A stretch of DNA of 64,000 bases from positions 1,736,001 through 1,800,000 of the forward strand of contig NZ_CP097843.1 in the NCBI RefSeq assembly GCF_023611505.1, in the 5' to 3' direction. Positions 47,678 through 55,654 of this stretch are shown one piece after another. Source of the stretch: Streptococcus oralis (GTDB lineage: Bacteria; Bacillota; Bacilli; Lactobacillales; Streptococcaceae). Position numbers and translations under genes: made by a program. The notes below the pieces were generated by a model. That model ran no database searches. It saw only the letters and a list, made by a program, of their open reading frames with translations, and had not been told where the DNA came from. Within the stretch, counting starts at the first letter, position 1. Each line of letters opens with the position of its first letter.

Positions 47678-48623
47678 TCCCTTCTGAAATACTGATTTGA
47701 GGGCGATAACCCAAGTCTCGCTCCGCCTTGCTGATGTCCAGCGTCTGGCTATACCGCAGCAAATAATAGGTATAGCGTGTCAGAGCCGGCTCGCCTTTAA
47801 GTTTCAAGGTCTTATAAAGAAACTCTAAACTACTTGCAATAGCTGAAAGAATAGGAGCCGGCACTTTTCTGTATGTTATCGGATAGCCCAGTCCTCTCAG
47901 GGTTTCTTCTATCAAATCCTTAAAGGCTCTTGGTTCCCCGTTGGTAATATTATAAACTTCGCCACTAGCTTGAGGAGCCTCTAGAGCCAAGCGAATGGCC
48001 AGAGCGACATTTTCCACACAGGTCATATCCATGAGCTGACGGCCATCTCCTATCAAGGGAATGCCAATTCTCTGACTGAGTTTGAGAACCCGAGGCAAAA
48101 TACTGGTATCCCCAATCCCAAAAAGCCCACGAGGTCGTAAGATAATGCTCGGAACATCGGGATAATCCTTAAACAGCTTCTCCGAAGCCAGTTTACTACG
48201 GATATAGTTGTTAAGCTTATTTTCCTGAGGCGCATCACTTTCTTTGATAGCTAGCTGATCTCGAGGAGTAGCATAGATGCTAGGCGAGGACACATAAACC
48301 AAACGCTGAATACCAGCCTCTCGGCAAGCATCCAGAACATACTTAGTCCCTAAGACATTTGTCTGGTAGAAATCCTCCCAAGGCCCCCAAACGGTAGAAA
48401 GAGCACCCGCATGCACAACCATGTCCATCCCCTGACAAGCCCGAGCCAAGTCCTCTTGCTTGGTCAAATCTCCCTGAAAAAATGCCACAGAGGAGTTTTC
48501 TAAAGACTGACCCACCTTGCGATTGCGTCCAAAAGCGCGTACCTGATAGCCCTGCTGACTGAGCTCTTCAACAACATACTTGCCTAGAAAGCCCGTAGCA
48601 CCTGTTACCAATACTTTCTTCAT
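47643..48623 (-). CDS. Extended SDR NAD(P)-dependent reductase, OleD / 3-beta-HSD-like
   Basis: 326 residues. Rossmann motif GATGFLG (8-14), active-site S112/S113 in YVSSPS, and Y140-x3-K144 (YIRSK). The segment HAGALSTVWGPWEDFYQTNV closely resembles the OleD and sterol-dehydrogenase family. Likely reduces a beta-ketoacid or oxidises a hydroxyl. Starts 3 bp after the glycosyltransferase stop. Confidence 0.85.
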   Translation of the reverse strand: MKKVLVTGATGFLGKYVVEELSQQGYQVRAFGRNRKVGQSLENSSVAFFQGDLTKQEDLARACQGMDMVVHAGALSTVWGPWEDFYQTNVLGTKYVLDACREAGIQRLVYVSSPSIYATPRDQLAIKESDAPQENKLNNYIRSKLASEKLFKDYPDVPSIILRPRGLFGIGDTSILPRVLKLSQRIGIPLIGDGRQLMDMTCVENVALAIRLALEAPQASGEVYNITNGEPRAFKDLIEETLRGLGYPITYRKVPAPILSAIASSLEFLYKTLKLKGEPALTRYTYYLLRYSQTLDISKAERDLGYRPQISISEGIEQYVQDYRKY

Positions 48624-48626
48624 TTT

Positions 48627-49895
48627 TTACTTCTCCTTGTCCCCTAAGAGCCGATGTATTTCGCTCTTCAGAATCTCTGTTGGCTTATAGATTTGAGCTG
48701 CACGACTAAGTTTGTTCAAGTCTGCCCAGTCATCTCTAGCCAACAACTCATCAAAGGCGCGTCCAATCGCTTCCGTATCCTCTCGTTTAGCAGTCAAGGC
48801 AATCCCTGCCTCTAATCCACGAACTGCATAGTCATACTGATCATAGTCATGGGGGAGAATCAAGGCAGGCTTACCATAGATGATACACTGGTAAAAAATA
48901 CCTGCACCACCATGATGAATCACATAATCCATCTGAGGAATGTACTCCTTATAGGGAAGATAGGATACCACAGAAACATTGTCCATGACCTCCTCACATT
49001 GGAAGTCTTGTCCGCCAAACCCCAGAGTCACAAAGAAGTGGCAATCTGGATGCGCTTTAGCCAATTGTTGTGTCTGATAGAGGAGATTGTCTTTGGCCCA
49101 TGCTAGCTGAGTGCCACAGGAGACAAGGACCTTCTTATAACCTGCATAAGGAGACAAATCGAGGGGATAATTTTCTGCCCTCTCAATCGAAGAGCCAAAA
49201 GGTCCAACCCAAAGGTAGTGCTCTGGAAAATCACTTTTCAGCTCCAACTCTTTCATCCCAATTCCCAAGATGGAATAGGGTGAATAGATGGTTTCCTGAC
49301 CTTTCTGATTGTAAAGCTTAAAATCGTAACGTTTCAATCGTTCTCTCAATAAAAAGCTTACGATTCGTTTCCCTAAACGAGTCCCTTTTCTTCCTAGCCA
49401 TTGCAGAGCAGATTGGAAAGATGTTTTTGGACTGCCCATTCCTCCAAAGAAACAAGGCGGTCCATCTGTCGTTTCAATGGCAAACTGTGTCGCCATCGTG
49501 GTAATCCAGGGAATATTCAACTGTTCCGCTACAAGTCCTCCAGAGAGGGTTATAAAGTCCGCAATCACAATATCCGGTCTATTTTCCTGCCACTCTTGCA
49601 CTAATTGATCTGAAACCACATTGATCAAATCAAGACTAGCTGACAACTGTCGATAAGCAGAAAAAAGGTTTAACTGCCCGTCATTGTTAGCTACACGCTC
49701 AAACTCATCTACACAATTTTCTAAAATGGGAATCACCCGGAATCCCATCTCCTCTGCTACAGTTTTTCGTTGTGGTCCTGTAAATAATCGAATCTCATAC
49801 AAGGGATCCTTCAACAAGGGTGCAAGTAAATTCAGTGTTGGGAAGAGATGCCCACTTAAGGGCACTACAACCACATCAATTTTGATTTTTCTCAT
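48627..49895 (-). CDS. UGT/MGT-type glycosyltransferase (GT1)
   Basis: 422 residues. The N-terminal acceptor domain (VVVPLSGHLFPTLNLLAPLL) and the C-terminal nucleotide-sugar site (SYLPYKEYIPQMDYVIHHGG, then PALILPHDYDQYDYA) match macrolide-type glycosyltransferases, which attach a sugar from UDP- or dTDP-sugars to small lipophilic acceptors. The start ATG 49895 (MRKIKIDVVVV) has no ribosome binding site; an in-frame TTG at 49952 is less likely. First gene of the cluster. Confidence 0.87.
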   Translation of the reverse strand: MRKIKIDVVVVPLSGHLFPTLNLLAPLLKDPLYEIRLFTGPQRKTVAEEMGFRVIPILENCVDEFERVANNDGQLNLFSAYRQLSASLDLINVVSDQLVQEWQENRPDIVIADFITLSGGLVAEQLNIPWITTMATQFAIETTDGPPCFFGGMGSPKTSFQSALQWLGRKGTRLGKRIVSFLLRERLKRYDFKLYNQKGQETIYSPYSILGIGMKELELKSDFPEHYLWVGPFGSSIERAENYPLDLSPYAGYKKVLVSCGTQLAWAKDNLLYQTQQLAKAHPDCHFFVTLGFGGQDFQCEEVMDNVSVVSYLPYKEYIPQMDYVIHHGGAGIFYQCIIYGKPALILPHDYDQYDYAVRGLEAGIALTAKREDTEAIGRAFDELLARDDWADLNKLSRAAQIYKPTEILKSEIHRLLGDKEK

Positions 49896-49910
49896 ATGTC
49901 TAGGATAGCA
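49896..49910 (-). promoter_or_regulatory. Extended -10 promoter giving a possibly leaderless mRNA
   Basis: Minus strand TGCTATCCT with only AGACAT between the -10 and the ATG of the glycosyltransferase. Transcription would start at or within a base or two of the ATG, and no Shine-Dalgarno is present. Confidence 0.5.
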
Positions 49911-49917
49911 AATTTTT

Positions 49918-49950
49918 AAAAAAAGAACTACCAAAATGATAGTTCTTTCC
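49918..49950 (-). terminator. Terminator after the alcohol dehydrogenase gene
   Basis: Minus strand AAGAACTA TCATTTTGG TAGTTCTTTTTTT, between adh and the glycosyltransferase; it separates the cluster from the gene upstream. Confidence 0.85.
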
Positions 49951-49999
49951 AATATTATTTATATTTTGAAGAATAAGTCGCTTCCACTCTACTTGATTT

Positions 50000-51151
50000 T
50001 TAGAAGAGTTCTTTGTAGAGAGCAATGGTTTCTTCTAAAGTTGGCATAAATGGATTGCCTGGCGCACATGCATCGATCAAAGCATTCTTAGAAAGGTAGT
50101 CAAAGTCAAAGTCTTTTTCTTGGATACCGAGTTCAGTGAGTTTCTTCGGAATACCAACAGTTTCAGAAAGTTTCTCAATCTCAGCGATAGCATAGTCAGC
50201 ACATTCTTGGTCTGTTTTCCCTTCCACATGGAGTCCCAAGGCCTTGGCTACATTGCGAAAAGCTTCTGGTACACGCTTGGCATTTTCACGTTCTACAACT
50301 GGGAGAAGCATGGCACAGCAGACACCATGTGGCAAGTTATATACTGCACCAAGTTGGTGAGCCATAGAATGAACATAACCCAAACCAGCATTGTTAAAGC
50401 TCATACCACCGAGGAAGATGGCATTGACCATCGCCTCACGCGCTTCAATATCTTGGCCATTTGCCACAGCACGAGGGAGGTACTCCTTAATGAGTTCAAT
50501 CGCTCCGATAGAGAGTTTCTTGGTCACATTATAAGCACCTGGTGTTACCAAGGCCTCGACAGCGTGAGTAAGAGCATCCATGCCTGTCGCCGCTGTCAAT
50601 CCTTTCGGTTTTGAAAGCATGAGTTCTGGATCATTGACAGAGATGAGAGCGAGGCTGTTCTTATCAACCATTACCATCTTGACCTTGCGCTCTTCATCAG
50701 TAATAACATAGTTAATGGTAATTTCTGCAGAAGTTCCAGCTGTTGTATTGATTGCAACCACTGGCAAGCCTTTTTTAGCAGACTTGTGGAGACCTTCGTA
50801 GTCCTGTGGTTTTCCACCATTTGTAGCGATGATAGAGATACAACTAGCCGCATCCTGTGGAGACCCACCACCAAGACTGATGATGAAGTCACATCCATGA
50901 TCTATCAGGGTAGCCACTCCGTCTGTGACGTTCTTGCAAGTCGGATTTGGCTCCACATCGCTAAAGATCACATATTCGATTCCTTCAGCATCTAAGGGTT
51001 TTAGGACCTTAGGTAAAATATCACTTCCTTCGATGAACTTATCTGTCACCAAAAGAGTCTTCTTATACCCTAGTTCCTTGATATACGGACCTACCTCATT
51101 TACAACACCTTTACCAATAAGGTTAACTGCCGGAACGTAAAATGTAGCCAT
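50000..51151 (-). CDS. Iron-containing (type III) alcohol dehydrogenase
   Basis: 383 residues. NAD-binding GGGSPQDAA and the iron ligands in GMDALTHAVEA and MSFNNAGLGYVHSMAHQLGA..LPHG are typical of FucO/AdhB-like enzymes. Oxidises or reduces small alcohols and aldehydes in fermentation. A candidate CcpA site lies upstream (51231-51244), consistent with carbon-source control. Confidence 0.93.
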   Translation of the reverse strand: MATFYVPAVNLIGKGVVNEVGPYIKELGYKKTLLVTDKFIEGSDILPKVLKPLDAEGIEYVIFSDVEPNPTCKNVTDGVATLIDHGCDFIISLGGGSPQDAASCISIIATNGGKPQDYEGLHKSAKKGLPVVAINTTAGTSAEITINYVITDEERKVKMVMVDKNSLALISVNDPELMLSKPKGLTAATGMDALTHAVEALVTPGAYNVTKKLSIGAIELIKEYLPRAVANGQDIEAREAMVNAIFLGGMSFNNAGLGYVHSMAHQLGAVYNLPHGVCCAMLLPVVERENAKRVPEAFRNVAKALGLHVEGKTDQECADYAIAEIEKLSETVGIPKKLTELGIQEKDFDFDYLSKNALIDACAPGNPFMPTLEETIALYKELF

Positions 51152-51230
51152 ATGTTTTTCCTCCTGCGCCTTTGCGCTATTTGATTATTTCCCTTAAGTA
51201 TACGACCTTACCCTTCATTTTACAAATATT

Positions 51231-51244
51231 TGTAAGCGCTTTAA
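51231..51244. promoter_or_regulatory. Candidate cre (CcpA) site
   Basis: TGTAAGCGCTTTAA on the plus strand matches the cre consensus TGWAANCGNTNWCA at all but one position. About 80 bp before the alcohol dehydrogenase start. Confidence 0.55.
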
Positions 51245-51284
51245 ATAAAAAAACGGTAAAGAACCACTGGTCACGTTTTTAAAC

Positions 51285-51327
51285 AAAAAAGCTCCAAAAA
51301 GATGGATTTCATCTCATTGGAACTTCT
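51285..51327 (-). terminator. Terminator after the lipoprotein gene
   Basis: Minus strand AGTTCCAA ... TTGGAGCT with inner GATG/CATC, then TTTTTT. Ends the folC-lipoprotein transcript. Confidence 0.8.
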
Positions 51328-51336
51328 ACTTAATCA

Positions 51337-51894
51337 TTATTGCTTAGTTAATATCACTCGGTCAGATGCCTCTCGGTCCATATCATCAATTATCATTTGA
51401 TTACCATTAACCGCGTAAATTTTAACATCATCTCCGATAATGACACGTTGATTTTCTGGCTCAAAGGTGACTTGCTTAATTTCCTTATCTCCATCTGGCT
51501 CGACCTCAGTCCATGTACCAGTTTTACCTGTTACAACAAGAGTGATTTGGTCATTCTCATCTTTTCCAGTATAGGTACCATCGATATTCGTAGGTTGAGC
51601 TACAGTAGTGTCCTGACTTGAGGATGCCTGTGGTTGACTAGCACTTGTAGCAGTGCTAGAAGATGATTCTTGTTGAGTAGATGATTGCTGAGCAGATTGC
51701 TGGGTAGGGGCTTGTGCCTTAGGTCCACAAGCTGCTAAAAGACTAAGAATTGCTAAAGAAGCAATAGAAAGTGTGAATGTTTTCGTTTTCATAGCGATTT
51801 CCTTTCTTTTGTGCCAATGTTTTGCTGGAATCGTTTTCGATTTTTCCTCCCCCCCAGTATAGCAACTTAGGTCTAGAAGGTCAACTAATCTCAC
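51337..51894 (-). CDS. Secreted Ser/Thr/Gln-rich lipoprotein
   Basis: Starting from the internal ATG (MKTKTFTLSIASLAILSLLA; ATG at 51792) it is a 151-residue lipoprotein with the lipobox LLAAC at the signal cleavage site, a Q/S/T-rich linker, and a C-terminal beta-rich domain (IDGTYTGKDENDQITLVVTG). AAAGGAAATCGCT precedes that ATG, so it is more likely than the upstream start at 51894, which overlaps folC. Function unknown. Confidence 0.8.
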   Translation of the reverse strand: MRLVDLLDLSCYTGGEEKSKTIPAKHWHKRKEIAMKTKTFTLSIASLAILSLLAACGPKAQAPTQQSAQQSSTQQESSSSTATSASQPQASSSQDTTVAQPTNIDGTYTGKDENDQITLVVTGKTGTWTEVEPDGDKEIKQVTFEPENQRVIIGDDVKIYAVNGNQMIIDDMDREASDRVILTKQ

Positions 51895-53131
51895 GCTTTC
51901 CCACCAAACCCGCTCGCACTTCCGAGATAAAGTAAAGGGAGCCCGTCACGAAAAGCAGGTCCTGATCATTAGCATTTTCTTCAAATTCGCTGATAAAATC
52001 ACGATAAGAGTCAACCAGTTTATAACCAGAAACATCGCTTTCTTCTAAAGAGCCTTGGTAATCAAAGCCAGTCACCTTGACTTCCGCCTCTGGCAAAGCA
52101 TCTGTTAAATAACCTAGCATCCCTTGATAATCCTTACGTTTAAGGGCGCCAAAAAGGATTTGAACTTGGAAGCCTTGCTGGATTTTTTCCTGAATAAACT
52201 CAACTAAACGACTTAAAGCTGGAAGATTGTGAGCCCCGTCTAGGTAGATATGCGGACGAATCCGTTCCAATCGACCGGCCCAGTGGGTCTCTTTCAAGGC
52301 CTGTCTGACAAGCTCTTCTTCGACACCTTCCTCTCTTGACGCCATAAACAGAAGAAAAGTTTGTAAAGCCAAGGAAACATTTTCTTGCTGATAGGCACCT
52401 TCCAACCCGATTTCAAGCCGTGAAAAACTTGCTAGCTTACTTGAAAAATTCCCCGCATTTAAGGTGAAGTCTTGCCCGGTTTGATAAAGGTCTACGTCTA
52501 ACTCTCTCGCTTTACTTTGGCAGACAAGCTCTGCTTCTGGAGAAAGCTTAGCAATGACCGCCTTCTTGCCAGACTTGAAAATACCAGCTTTCTGATCTGC
52601 TATTTCCTCCAAACTATCGCCCAAGGTCTCCTGATGATCTAGACCAATAGAGGTAATAACTGCAATCTCCCCTGTTACGACATTAGTGGTGTCAAGAAGA
52701 CCACCAATCCCCACTTCTAGAAGAACTAGATCCACTTCCTGCTCTTTAAAGTAAAGCAAGGCAATCAGGGTCAACAACTCAAAGAAAGACAAGTGGTCAT
52801 GTGTTTCTAAAAGAGTTTTCTCCATCTCTTTGACTCGGTTAGCTATACGGATAAAGTCTTCATCTGCAATCGGTTGTCCATTGATACAGATTCGATCATG
52901 GATACTAATGATATGAGGAGAGGTAAAAGTACCAACTTGTTTACCATGGACGACAAACAACTCCCTCATAAAGGCAATAGTCGACCCCTTACCGTTAGTC
53001 CCTGTTACATGGATAATGGGATAAGTCTTCTCAGGATTTCCCAGCAAATCCACAGCTCGCTGCATTCGTCCAAGACCAGATCTAAAGTTTAAACCAATCC
53101 GACTATGAAGCCATTCTTCTACTTCAAACAT
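51881..53131 (-). CDS. folC: Folylpolyglutamate / dihydrofolate synthase
   Basis: 416 residues, Mur-ligase family. P-loop GTNGKGSTIAF and the carbamylated-lysine region (LGDSLEEIADQKAGIFKSGK) are present. Adds glutamates to folate and may also make dihydrofolate. Followed by the lipoprotein gene on the same strand. Confidence 0.96.
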   Translation of the reverse strand: MFEVEEWLHSRIGLNFRSGLGRMQRAVDLLGNPEKTYPIIHVTGTNGKGSTIAFMRELFVVHGKQVGTFTSPHIISIHDRICINGQPIADEDFIRIANRVKEMEKTLLETHDHLSFFELLTLIALLYFKEQEVDLVLLEVGIGGLLDTTNVVTGEIAVITSIGLDHQETLGDSLEEIADQKAGIFKSGKKAVIAKLSPEAELVCQSKARELDVDLYQTGQDFTLNAGNFSSKLASFSRLEIGLEGAYQQENVSLALQTFLLFMASREEGVEEELVRQALKETHWAGRLERIRPHIYLDGAHNLPALSRLVEFIQEKIQQGFQVQILFGALKRKDYQGMLGYLTDALPEAEVKVTGFDYQGSLEESDVSGYKLVDSYRDFISEFEENANDQDLLFVTGSLYFISEVRAGLVGKREIS

Positions 53132-53187
53132 ACATATCTCCTTAACAAAAGTCCAATCAACTACCTCATCAAAGTATGATTACAAAT

Positions 53188-53215
53188 AAAAGCGAGGTCG
53201 GGACTAAAATCCCGA
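53188..53215 (-). terminator. Strong terminator between DUF1292 gene and folC
   Basis: Minus strand GAGGTCGGGA TTTTAG TCCCGACCTC, a perfect 10-bp GC-rich stem followed by GCTTTTATTT. Ends the ireB-ruvX-DUF1292 transcript after the weaker repeats at 53251-53393. Confidence 0.85.
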
Positions 53216-53250
53216 CCTCTTACCTGATTAGCTAATCACTAGCTACTATG

Positions 53251-53393
53251 AATTTCAACGTGGGCTAAAAATAACCACTGGACTTACTAGTTCTCTCTTA
53301 TTTCAAGGAACTGGGGTAAAAATATCCTCAGGACGTTCCTGCGTTTCTAATTTCTAGCACTGGGCTAAAAACGTCCCCCCGGACGTTTTTACT
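53251..53393. repeat. Three tandem ~50-bp degenerate repeats downstream of the DUF1292 gene
   Basis: Units at about 53251-53283, 53299-53337 and 53348-53387. Each contains ATTTC..., then CTGGGSTAAAAA, then a CC..GGAC short hairpin. In the third unit, on the minus strand, AAAAACGTCC GGGG GGACGTTTTT makes a full terminator that overlaps the stop codon of the DUF1292 gene; the others are decayed versions. Confidence 0.55.
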
Positions 53394-53694
53394 CCTCCAT
53401 AAAGCTGTTGAAGACTTCTTCAATCATGTTCCATTCGTCTTCTGAGTCTTCTGGAATTGGTTGTAATTCGCCTTCTGTTCCATCTTCATTTTCAGTGAAT
53501 GAGTAGGCTTGGATTTCAACTTGCCCGTCTTCGTCTTCTTCCGCGTTAACTGGCACTAGAAGAACATAGTTTTTACCAAATTCTTCTTTCCCGTCAATGG
53601 TCAAAAGAATTTCAAACAAGGTTTCATTTCCTTGCTCGTCTACTAGTGTAATCAATTCACGTTCTTCGTGGTCATGGTTGTGATCGTGTGACAT
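53389..53694 (-). CDS. DUF1292 acidic protein (YrzB-like)
   Basis: 101 residues, very acidic, His-rich N-terminus ([20 protein letters not shown]). Belongs to DUF1292, always encoded beside ireB and ruvX in Firmicutes. Function unknown. Its stop codon is part of a terminator stem. Confidence 0.92.
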   Translation of the reverse strand: MSHDHNHDHEERELITLVDEQGNETLFEILLTIDGKEEFGKNYVLLVPVNAEEDEDGQVEIQAYSFTENEDGTEGELQPIPEDSEDEWNMIEEVFNSFMEE

Positions 53695-53709
53695 AGTTTC
53701 TCCTCTGTC

Positions 53710-54129
53710 TTAAAATTTTCTATCTAAATAATTTTGCAAAATTAGCTGAGCAGCCAACTTATCAATAACTTTCTTGCGTTTGTTACGACTGATATCTGCT
53801 TGTTCAATCAACATACGCTCCGCAGCGACCGTTGTCAAACGCTCATCCTGATAGTCTACTGGCAAACCAAAGAGTTCTTCTAGCTTGGCACCATAGGCTT
53901 GACTGGCTTCTACTCGCGGACCGCTGGTATTGTTCATGTTTTTAGGCAGACCTACTACAAAGCGTTCCACCTTATAGCTGTCAACCAATTCCTTGATACG
54001 GTCAAAACCAAACTGGCCCTGATCCTCATTAATCTGGATGATTTCAAGGCCTTGAGCAGTGAAGCCTAGGGGATCGCTAATGGCAACACCCACTGTTTTT
54101 GAACCAACGTCCAATCCCATAATTCTCAT
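53710..54129 (-). CDS. ruvX: Putative Holliday junction resolvase / pre-16S rRNA nuclease YqgF
   Basis: 139 residues, RNase H-like fold: [20 protein letters not shown] with the first catalytic Asp, [15 protein letters not shown] with the second site, and the C-terminal Asp in [13 protein letters not shown]. Involved in 16S rRNA 5'-end maturation. Begins 3 bp after ireB. Confidence 0.95.
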   Translation of the reverse strand: MRIMGLDVGSKTVGVAISDPLGFTAQGLEIIQINEDQGQFGFDRIKELVDSYKVERFVVGLPKNMNNTSGPRVEASQAYGAKLEELFGLPVDYQDERLTTVAAERMLIEQADISRNKRKKVIDKLAAQLILQNYLDRKF

Positions 54130-54132
54130 AGA

Positions 54133-54399
54133 TTATAGATCGACTCCTTGTCCTTTAAGGTAGTAGCGTACCAATTCTTCAACAATTTCATCACGCTCAT
54201 ACTTACGGATTTGATTTCGTGCATTGTTGTAACGAGGAACATAGGCAGGGTCTCCACTCAATACATAACCGACGATTTGATTTATCGGATTATAACCCTT
54301 TTCATTCAAAGAAGCATAGACATCTGTCAACGTCTCGCTAATCTCTTTCTTATTGGAATCATCCAATTTAAACCGTACAGTTTCTTCAGTAAATCCCAT
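54133..54399 (-). CDS. ireB: IreB family regulatory phosphoprotein (UPF0297)
   Basis: 88 residues ([20 protein letters not shown]). In enterococci it is a target of the Ser/Thr kinase IreK and affects cephalosporin resistance. The start at 54399 has GAGGGTGTTAGA upstream; a longer frame to 54441 lacks one. First gene of the ireB-ruvX-DUF1292 operon. Confidence 0.93.
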   Translation of the reverse strand: MGFTEETVRFKLDDSNKKEISETLTDVYASLNEKGYNPINQIVGYVLSGDPAYVPRYNNARNQIRKYERDEIVEELVRYYLKGQGVDL

Positions 54400-54485
54400 T
54401 CTAACACCCTCTTTCCTTAGAATAGTACTATTATAGCACATTCCCTAACGTTCTACAAATAAGTCAGTCTATTAATTTGGATTTT

Positions 54486-55055
54486 CTATTGTTCTGTCGC
54501 CCCATTTGCCACTCTATCTGCAATATATTGGCTAGGTTCGTTTTTTAAGAGATTTTCAAGACCGATATTTTTTAAATATTCCATCTGAGATGCCTTTTTG
54601 ACATCCAATACTTGAAAATCATAAGTCGTTGTAGTCTGGATTTCTGTCTCACTGAGTAGCTTGGTTTCCAGTGTAAATCCTGCCAGTTTGCGCGCCTCTT
54701 GGATAGTCTTATCCTTTTCTTCTGCTTCAAGAAGCGCTTTTTGCGTTTCCTCTAGGCCATTTTCAGAGATAAAGGTCTTGAGTTCATCCCCGACAGGTCG
54801 TTTTTGCTGGATGGTCAAGGTCAAAAACTGACTGCCTTTATAAGTAATGGTCTGAATCTGTTGCGTCCCATTTTCTGACTTCGGCATCAGCAAGGTCTTG
54901 GTGACAACCGTATTCTTTTCGGCATTGTCCAAAACGGGAAGGTTGGATTGGAGAGGTTCAGATGCTGTTGTGGAAGCAACAGGAGTTTCCTTTTTTTGCC
55001 CACATCCCGCAAGCAAAAAGAGGAGAGCAAAACTAGCAATTAGTAACTTTTTCAT
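54486..55055 (-). CDS. DUF1307-like (YehR-type) lipoprotein
   Basis: 189 residues. Signal peptide and lipobox: MKKLLIASFALLFLLAGCGQ. The mature part is predicted mixed helix and strand with a region rich in Thr and Gln. Related proteins are in the DUF1307/YehR lipoprotein group with unknown function. Single gene between ireB and spx. Confidence 0.8.
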   Translation of the reverse strand: MKKLLIASFALLFLLAGCGQKKETPVASTTASEPLQSNLPVLDNAEKNTVVTKTLLMPKSENGTQQIQTITYKGSQFLTLTIQQKRPVGDELKTFISENGLEETQKALLEAEEKDKTIQEARKLAGFTLETKLLSETEIQTTTTYDFQVLDVKKASQMEYLKNIGLENLLKNEPSQYIADRVANGATEQ

Positions 55056-55090
55056 AATTCCTCACATGATTTTAAAACAAAAGGGCAAAC

Positions 55091-55115
55091 AAGGCCAGGA
55101 GTCACTCCCAGCCTT
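55091..55115 (-). terminator. Terminator after spx
   Basis: Minus strand AAGGCTGGGAG TGA CTCCTGGCCTT, an 11-bp stem with two G-T pairs, then TGTTTGCCCTTTT. Confidence 0.8.
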
Positions 55116-55121
55116 GATGTT

Positions 55122-55520
55122 TTATAGAGCTGCACGTAGACGTGCTTCTGCATTTTCTACATTACGGACAGAGCGTGGCAAGAAGGCACGGATATCATCT
55201 TCTTTATAGCCGACTTGTAGGCGCTTCTCGTCAACGAGAATCGGACTCTTTAAGATCCGTGGTGTTTCCATGATTAAGTTGAGCACTTCATTGACACTCA
55301 AATCCTCGATGTCAACTCCAAGTGCCTTAGCGTAGCGGTTTTTTGACGAAACGATACTGGCAATTCCATTATCTGTTTTCGTGAGAATATCTAATAACTC
55401 TTCTCTTGTAATTCCTTCTTTACCGAGATTTTGTTCTTTATAACTTAACTGGTGGGCATTGAGCCAGGTTTTCGCTTTTTTACAGCTAGTACAACTTGAG
55501 ACTGTATAAATTTTGATCAT
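55122..55520 (-). CDS. spx: Spx/ArsC-family transcriptional regulator
   Basis: 132 residues. Redox switch CTSC near the N-terminus (MIKIYTVSSCTSCKKAKTWL) and the Spx pattern NGIASIVSSKNRYAKALGVD, PRILKSPILVDEKRLQVGY. Binds RNA polymerase alpha CTD and shifts transcription under disulfide stress; streptococci usually have two copies. The upstream -10 TATAAT (55562-55567, TGG before it) and AAAGGGG ribosome binding site are clear. Confidence 0.92.
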   Translation of the reverse strand: MIKIYTVSSCTSCKKAKTWLNAHQLSYKEQNLGKEGITREELLDILTKTDNGIASIVSSKNRYAKALGVDIEDLSVNEVLNLIMETPRILKSPILVDEKRLQVGYKEDDIRAFLPRSVRNVENAEARLRAAL

Positions 55521-55654
55521 GTACCTACCCCTTTCGCTACATGTTACTATCAGTTTAGTCTATTATACCATAAAAAACATCCGACTTGCGACCTATTTTT
55601 AAAAAAAATTAACTTTTTTCGCGATTTTCGTACTTTTTTCTTGACAAAATCAAT

